Below are positions 59,659-64,000 of a stretch of 64,000 bases of DNA, one piece after another; the first letter of the stretch is position 1; each line of letters opens with the position of its first letter. The notes beneath the pieces were generated by a model that saw only the letters and a program-made list of their open reading frames with translations, ran no database searches and was not told the DNA's origin. The stretch lies in the NCBI RefSeq assembly GCF_030441895.1, contig NZ_JARJAS010000001.1, one strand, 5' to 3'. The position numbers and the translations under genes were made by a program. Source of the DNA: Enterococcus_D entomosocium. Lineage in GTDB: Bacteria > Bacillota > Bacilli > Lactobacillales > Enterococcaceae.

Positions 59659-62121
59659 ATGATCGAAAAGAATTATGGGGTAAAAGGGATGACCTGTGCG
59701 TCTTGTTCCCAGACAGTCGAAAAAACAGTCAGCAAGCTGGCGGGGGTCGACCAAGCAGCTGTCAATTTGGCTACTGAAAAATTACATATTCGTTATGATG
59801 AGCAGCAGCTCACCGAAGAAACACTCGCTGAGGCCATCAAAGCAGCGGGCTATCAACTGATCGGCTCTCAAAGACAAGAGACCTTTGCCATCTCGGGCAT
59901 GACCTGTGCGTCTTGTGCCCAAACAGTAGAAAAAGCTGTCCAAAAATTAGCGGGTGTGGAGCAAGCCTCCGTCAATCTGGCGACAGAAAAACTGACGGTC
60001 AGCTATCAACAAGACCAAGTGTCCGCCGCGAAGATCGCAGCTGCCGTGAAAGAGGCGGGCTATGACGCACAGCTGCCGACCGCTTCTGCCGACAAGGCGG
60101 ATTCAAAACAGGCAGAGATTCGTGCTTTATGGCAACGGTTTTGGCTTTCGGCGCTCTTTACGATCCCCTTGTTCTATTTGACGATGGGGGAAATGATCGG
60201 TTTGCCGATCCCTGGCTTTTTAGATCCAATGGCCTATCCAGTCAATTTCGTTACCACTCAATTGATTTTAGTCTTACCGGTGATGGTCCTCGGTCGCGCC
60301 TTTTACATTGCTGGTTTCAAAGCGCTTTGGAAAGGCCATCCTAACATGGATTCCCTCGTCGCATTGGGAACCAGTGCTGCCTTCTTTTATAGTATTTATG
60401 GGACCGTGATGGTCTACCTGGGCACGACCCACTATGCGATGCACTTGTACTATGAAACGGCCGCCGTTATTTTGGCATTAGTGACCTTAGGAAAATACCT
60501 TGAGTCGGTCTCAAAGGGCAAAACCTCCGAAGCCATCAAGAAGTTGTTGGATCTCGCACCGAAAAAAGCCCGCGTGCTTCGCGGCAGCGGGAATCAAGCC
60601 GAAGAAGTCGAAGTGGGTATTGAAGAAGTCGCAGCCGGCGATATCTTAGTCGTACGACCTGGTGAAAAGATTCCTGTGGATGGGATCGTTACCCAAGGAC
60701 GCTCTGCCATCGATGAATCAATGATCACCGGAGAAAGCTTACCTATCGAAAAACAAGTCGGTGATCGGGTGATCGGCGCTAGTATCAACAAAAATGGCTC
60801 GTTTCAATACGAAGCCACCAATGTGGGAGAAGATTCAACGTTAGCGCAAATCATTCAGTTAGTAGAAAATGCCCAAGGCTCCAAAGCGCCGATTGCCCGC
60901 ATGGCAGATAAAGTTTCGGGTGTGTTTGTCCCGATTGTCATGGTCTTGGCGGTTTTTGCAGGACTTGCCTGGTTTTTCTTAGGACAAGAAACCTGGATCT
61001 TCTCATTGACCATTACGATCTCTGTATTAGTGATTGCTTGTCCGTGTGCCTTAGGATTAGCGACACCGACCGCCATCATGGTGGGTGCGGGCAAAGGGGC
61101 AGAAAATGGCGTCTTGATCAAAAGCGGCGATGCGTTAGAAACAGCTAGAAACGTGACGACGATCGTCTTTGATAAAACCGGCACGATCACAGAAGGCAAA
61201 CCAGTCGTAACCGATCTCCTGCCTGCCGGCAACCACACGCCGACGGAATTGCTGCAGCTGGCGGCTTCTGTTGAAAAAGGCTCAGAACATCCATTAGGCG
61301 AAGCCATTGTGATCGAAGCCCGCACGCAAGCCCTCGCCCTGCAAGAAGTTGACGGGTTTGAAGCGATTCCGGGGCATGGGATTCAAGGCACGATTGCTGG
61401 CAGTCCAGTCCTATTAGGCAACCAGAAATGGCTGGAAAAACAAAACGTTGCCATCGATGGCCTGATCGAGCAAGCCCAACAATTGGCTCACGAAGGGAAA
61501 ACATCGATGTATGTTGCCAAAGACGGCGAAGCGATCGGGATCATCGCTGTGGCAGATACTATCAAAGAAAGCAGTCGAAAAGCCATTGAACGTCTGCATC
61601 AAATGGGCTTGTACGTAGCAATGATCACTGGCGACAATGCTCGGACAGCCCAAGCCATCGCCAAACAAGTCGGTATCGATGAAGTAATCAGTGACGTCTT
61701 GCCAGAAGATAAAGCCGCCAAAGTAGCCGGCCTGCAAGCCAAAGGCCAAAAGGTTGCGATGGTAGGTGACGGGATCAATGATGCGCCGGCGTTAGCCCAA
61801 GCCGATGTAGGGATCGCGATTGGCTCTGGTACCGATGTCGCCATCGAATCGGCAGACATCGTACTGATGCGCAGCGATCTGATGGACGTCCCATCAGCGA
61901 TCGAGTTAAGTCGGGCAACCATCAAAAACATCAAAGAAAATCTTTTCTGGGCTTTTGCTTATAACGTCTTAGGCATTCCTGTCGCAATGGGTGTGTTGCA
62001 TCTTTTCGGCGGCCCCTTGCTCAATCCAATGATCGCCGGGGCGGCCATGAGCTTCAGCTCGGTATCCGTTTTATTAAATGCCTTGCGGCTGAAACGATTC
62101 CAACCCTCAGCAAAAAAATAA
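59659..62121 (+). CDS. copA: copper-exporting P1B-type ATPase CopA
   Basis: 820 residues. Two N-terminal heavy-metal domains with CASC motifs (Cys13/Cys16 and Cys83/Cys86), eight membrane helices, TGES loop, CPC at 461-463 (Cu+ site), phosphorylation Asp505 in DKTGT, and GDGINDAPAL. It exports Cu+ from the cytoplasm. Cop-boxes sit upstream. No copY, copZ or copB is adjacent. RBS AAGGAGGAAGG. Confidence 0.95.
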   Translation: MIEKNYGVKGMTCASCSQTVEKTVSKLAGVDQAAVNLATEKLHIRYDEQQLTEETLAEAIKAAGYQLIGSQRQETFAISGMTCASCAQTVEKAVQKLAGVEQASVNLATEKLTVSYQQDQVSAAKIAAAVKEAGYDAQLPTASADKADSKQAEIRALWQRFWLSALFTIPLFYLTMGEMIGLPIPGFLDPMAYPVNFVTTQLILVLPVMVLGRAFYIAGFKALWKGHPNMDSLVALGTSAAFFYSIYGTVMVYLGTTHYAMHLYYETAAVILALVTLGKYLESVSKGKTSEAIKKLLDLAPKKARVLRGSGNQAEEVEVGIEEVAAGDILVVRPGEKIPVDGIVTQGRSAIDESMITGESLPIEKQVGDRVIGASINKNGSFQYEATNVGEDSTLAQIIQLVENAQGSKAPIARMADKVSGVFVPIVMVLAVFAGLAWFFLGQETWIFSLTITISVLVIACPCALGLATPTAIMVGAGKGAENGVLIKSGDALETARNVTTIVFDKTGTITEGKPVVTDLLPAGNHTPTELLQLAASVEKGSEHPLGEAIVIEARTQALALQEVDGFEAIPGHGIQGTIAGSPVLLGNQKWLEKQNVAIDGLIEQAQQLAHEGKTSMYVAKDGEAIGIIAVADTIKESSRKAIERLHQMGLYVAMITGDNARTAQAIAKQVGIDEVISDVLPEDKAAKVAGLQAKGQKVAMVGDGINDAPALAQADVGIAIGSGTDVAIESADIVLMRSDLMDVPSAIELSRATIKNIKENLFWAFAYNVLGIPVAMGVLHLFGGPLLNPMIAGAAMSFSSVSVLLNALRLKRFQPSAKK

Positions 62122-62143
62122 ACGAAGCAACGAATGCAACAAC

Positions 62144-62196
62144 AAAAAGACCTGCCCACGGTTTCTGATGGAAGAAAACCGTGGATAGGTCTTTTT
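62144..62196. terminator. bidirectional terminator between copA and the GntR gene
   Basis: AAAAAGACCT-gc-CCACGGTTT pairs with AAACCGTGG-at-AGGTCTTTTT, with T-runs on both strands. Confidence 0.9.
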
Positions 62197-62911
62197 AGTG
62201 CTGGACATCTAAATAAGAGTAGGCCCGCACGTCATAACGGTTGCGACTACGGGAAAATTCGATGGGTGAGCCATTTTTCTGATAGACGATCTGTTCAATC
62301 TCTAAGACCGGATCATCGGCTTTACAGTCCAAATACTGTTGATCGTACGCGGTACTTTTATCAGCGGCGATGGTGCGGTAGGCCCCAGCAAACTGGACCC
62401 CTAGTTCCTCTTTGACATAACGATAGATAGAACTTTCTAAATGGCCACGAGTTAAATTGGGCACCAAATGGACCGGCATATAGGTATATTCTAAAATAAA
62501 CGGCTGGTCTTCAAGAATCCGCAAGCGGACAATACTATAGATCGGCTGTTCTTCCGTCAACATCAACTTTTCTTGGATCGTTTGGTCAGGAAATTCGACT
62601 TGAAAATCGATGACCTGACTGACTAGCTTGCGGCCAGCTTTGCCCATTTCTGTTGACAAGCCTTCATAGACCGTTAAAGCAGTGGTGTCTTTTTTTAAGA
62701 ATGGGTGGTTCAATATTTTTGTTCCAGCGCCCCGCTGAGAATAAACCAGTCCTTCCATGGCTAAAATACCGATGGCTTTTTTGACGGTCATCCGGCTGAC
62801 TCCGAATTCTTCGACTAAATCAGTTTGATTCGGCAGTAAGCTGTCAGGCGGATACGTTTTGTTTTTGATACGTGTGCGTAAAATATTGGCAATTTCTTGG
62901 TATTTTGGCAT
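62195..62911 (-). CDS. GntR/HutC-family regulator with UTRA domain
   Basis: 238 residues: N-terminal winged helix (DSLLPNQTDLVEEFGVSRMTVKKAI) and a C-terminal UTRA effector domain (about 90-235; YSIVRLRILEDQPFILEYTYMP). UTRA domains often bind phosphosugars, so it probably controls the neighbouring PTS genes and perhaps the 6-phospho-beta-glucosidase. ATG at 62911 with GAGGTGATC upstream is preferred to a TTG at 62926. Confidence 0.9.
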   Translation of the reverse strand: MPKYQEIANILRTRIKNKTYPPDSLLPNQTDLVEEFGVSRMTVKKAIGILAMEGLVYSQRGAGTKILNHPFLKKDTTALTVYEGLSTEMGKAGRKLVSQVIDFQVEFPDQTIQEKLMLTEEQPIYSIVRLRILEDQPFILEYTYMPVHLVPNLTRGHLESSIYRYVKEELGVQFAGAYRTIAADKSTAYDQQYLDCKADDPVLEIEQIVYQKNGSPIEFSRSRNRYDVRAYSYLDVQH

Positions 62912-62983
62912 CTGATCACCTCGCAAGAAGTATAGCTGAAAAAAGCGGTTTCGACAATCAAACCTTGGTTTTTTTATAAAAAG

Positions 62984-63015
62984 AACGGCTGACTGAAAAA
63001 ATTCAGCCAGCCGTT
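62984..63015 (-). terminator. terminator of the PTS EIIC gene
   Basis: On the minus strand AACGGCTGGCTGAA pairs with TTCAGTCAGCCGTT (one mismatch) around a 4-base loop, then CTTTTTAT. Confidence 0.8.
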
Positions 63016-63019
63016 GCGC

Positions 63020-64000
63020 TTAATCGATCGATGGTTCTGCTTGGCGATCTAAAACACGTAAGAATGGATACCAGATTAAGCCGACGATCACCACGTCAAT
63101 GACTTGCAGCAAACCACCTAACCAAGAGTTGGTTGCTAAGACACCACTGAAGACCACTGGAACGGTCCAAGGAACAGAAACACCAGTTGGTGCAGGAACA
63201 AGTCCAGCCGCCATCACTAAGTAGTTGAAGGTCGTTACCACAAGAGGTGCCACGACCCAAGGAATCAGGATTGTCGCATTCAAGACGATCGGCATACCGA
63301 AGATTGCTGGTTCGTTGACGTTAAAGATCCCTGGTGCTAAAGCCAAGCGACCCACATCGCGGTATTGTTTTTTCTTCAATACGAAAGCCATCAAGATAAC
63401 AACGGCTAACGTCATACCAGAACCGCCTAATCCAACAGTAAAGGTTTCCATAAATGGTTTTGTGACGATATGCGGCAGTGCATCCCCATTTTGATACGCT
63501 TCTAAGTTGTCTAACATCAATGTATTCCAAATCGGGTCCATCACAGAGTTGACGATGATTTGACCATGTAGACCGAAGAACCAAAGGAATTGAACAAAGA
63601 ACAAAGCCAATAGAGTTGCTGGCAAGCTGCTGCCTAGTCCAGTCAATGGTTTTTGGATCAATTCATAAACCAGGTCATGCAAGTTGGCATTGAAGACACC
63701 CGTCATGATGGCATTGATCACTAAGAATACCGTTAAGGTGATAATTGCTGGAATCAAAGCGGCAAAAGATTTAGAAACTGCTGGTGGTACCCCATCAGGC
63801 ATTTTGATCTGCCAGCCGCGTTTTGTGATGCGGCAATAGATTTCAGCTGCCAAAAATGCTGCGATCATCCCGATAAACATCCCTTTTGCGCCAAGACGAT
63901 CAAGAGACAGCACGCCGGAGATCGTTTCGCCAGATTCAGTAGTCATAAAGAAAGGAGTTAAGATCAAAAAGCTGGCAAAAGAAACGGCGCCGCCAAAAAT
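63020..64000 (-). CDS. PTS lactose/cellobiose-type EIIC permease, 5' truncated
   Basis: C-terminal 326 residues of a PTS membrane permease of the CelB/LacE family; the start lies beyond the window edge and the frame is open to base 64000. It shows GLHGQIIVNSVMDPIW, the active-site motif GIFNVNEPAIFGMPIVLN, and late segments VPWTVPVVFSGVLAT. It imports and phosphorylates a beta-glucoside such as cellobiose. The regulator gene follows it and may be in the same operon despite the terminator between them. Confidence 0.92.
   Translation of the reverse strand: MFGGAVSFASFLILTPFFMTTESGETISGVLSLDRLGAKGMFIGMIAAFLAAEIYCRITKRGWQIKMPDGVPPAVSKSFAALIPAIITLTVFLVINAIMTGVFNANLHDLVYELIQKPLTGLGSSLPATLLALFFVQFLWFFGLHGQIIVNSVMDPIWNTLMLDNLEAYQNGDALPHIVTKPFMETFTVGLGGSGMTLAVVILMAFVLKKKQYRDVGRLALAPGIFNVNEPAIFGMPIVLNATILIPWVVAPLVVTTFNYLVMAAGLVPAPTGVSVPWTVPVVFSGVLATNSWLGGLLQVIDVVIVGLIWYPFLRVLDRQAEPSID

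Overview
The window comes from a motile low-GC Gram-positive bacterium, most likely an Enterococcus of the E. gallinarum / E. casseliflavus group. Reasons: strong AGGAGG ribosome-binding sites, LysM/SH3 autolysin, PsiE, class III FBPase, an enterococcal-type MarR plus heterodimeric ABC exporter, a copper ATPase behind a cop-box, PTS/6-phospho-beta-glucosidase genes, and a complete flagellar/chemotaxis locus of Bacillus type. The species is an inference from gene content; no rRNA is present.

Left flank (1-11.7 kb): a truncated N-acetylglucosaminidase autolysin with four SH3 repeats and LysM; a YflT-type stress protein; a Ser-rich secreted protein; psiE; then a gluconeogenesis block. In that block fbp, ppsR and a CcpN-like CBS repressor run leftward and ppdK runs rightward from a shared control region with CcpN-like sites. 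A DUF454 membrane protein and an aldo/keto reductase follow.

Motility locus (11.8-53.7 kb): a CACHE chemoreceptor; leftward motA-motB; then one long rightward operon from a sigma-A promoter at 16143-16171. It reads flgB flgC fliE fliF fliG fliH fliI fliJ fliK flgD TIGR02530-gene flgE flbD fliL fliO fliP fliQ fliR flhB flhA fliA flgF flgG, an FtsE-like ATPase, a second chemoreceptor, cheW1 cheD cheB cheR cheA cheC cheY cheW2 fliM fliY. Late genes follow: flgM flgN flgK flgL, then flagellin, then flaG fliD a FliT-like gene and fliS, and finally a multi-membrane GT-C-like protein. Five good sigma-28 promoters of a shared form (TTAA, 15-16 bases, WCCGATWR) precede mcp1, motA, mcp2, flgM and flagellin. 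FliA made by the long operon would switch on these late units, with FlgM as anti-sigma factor.

Right flank (53.8-64 kb): a MarR repressor with a palindromic operator and a two-gene ABC exporter; a 6-phospho-beta-glucosidase; a CopA copper ATPase with cop-boxes; a leftward GntR/UTRA regulator; and a PTS EIIC gene cut by the window end.

The most unusual content is the orphan, divergent FtsE-like ATPase inside the flagellar operon with no FtsX nearby. It sits in a locus that also lacks flhF, flhG, fliW, csrA and cheV. The GT-C-like membrane protein at the end of the flagellin-export genes is the second candidate for an undescribed role. No transposase, integrase, CRISPR array, tRNA or rRNA was seen.
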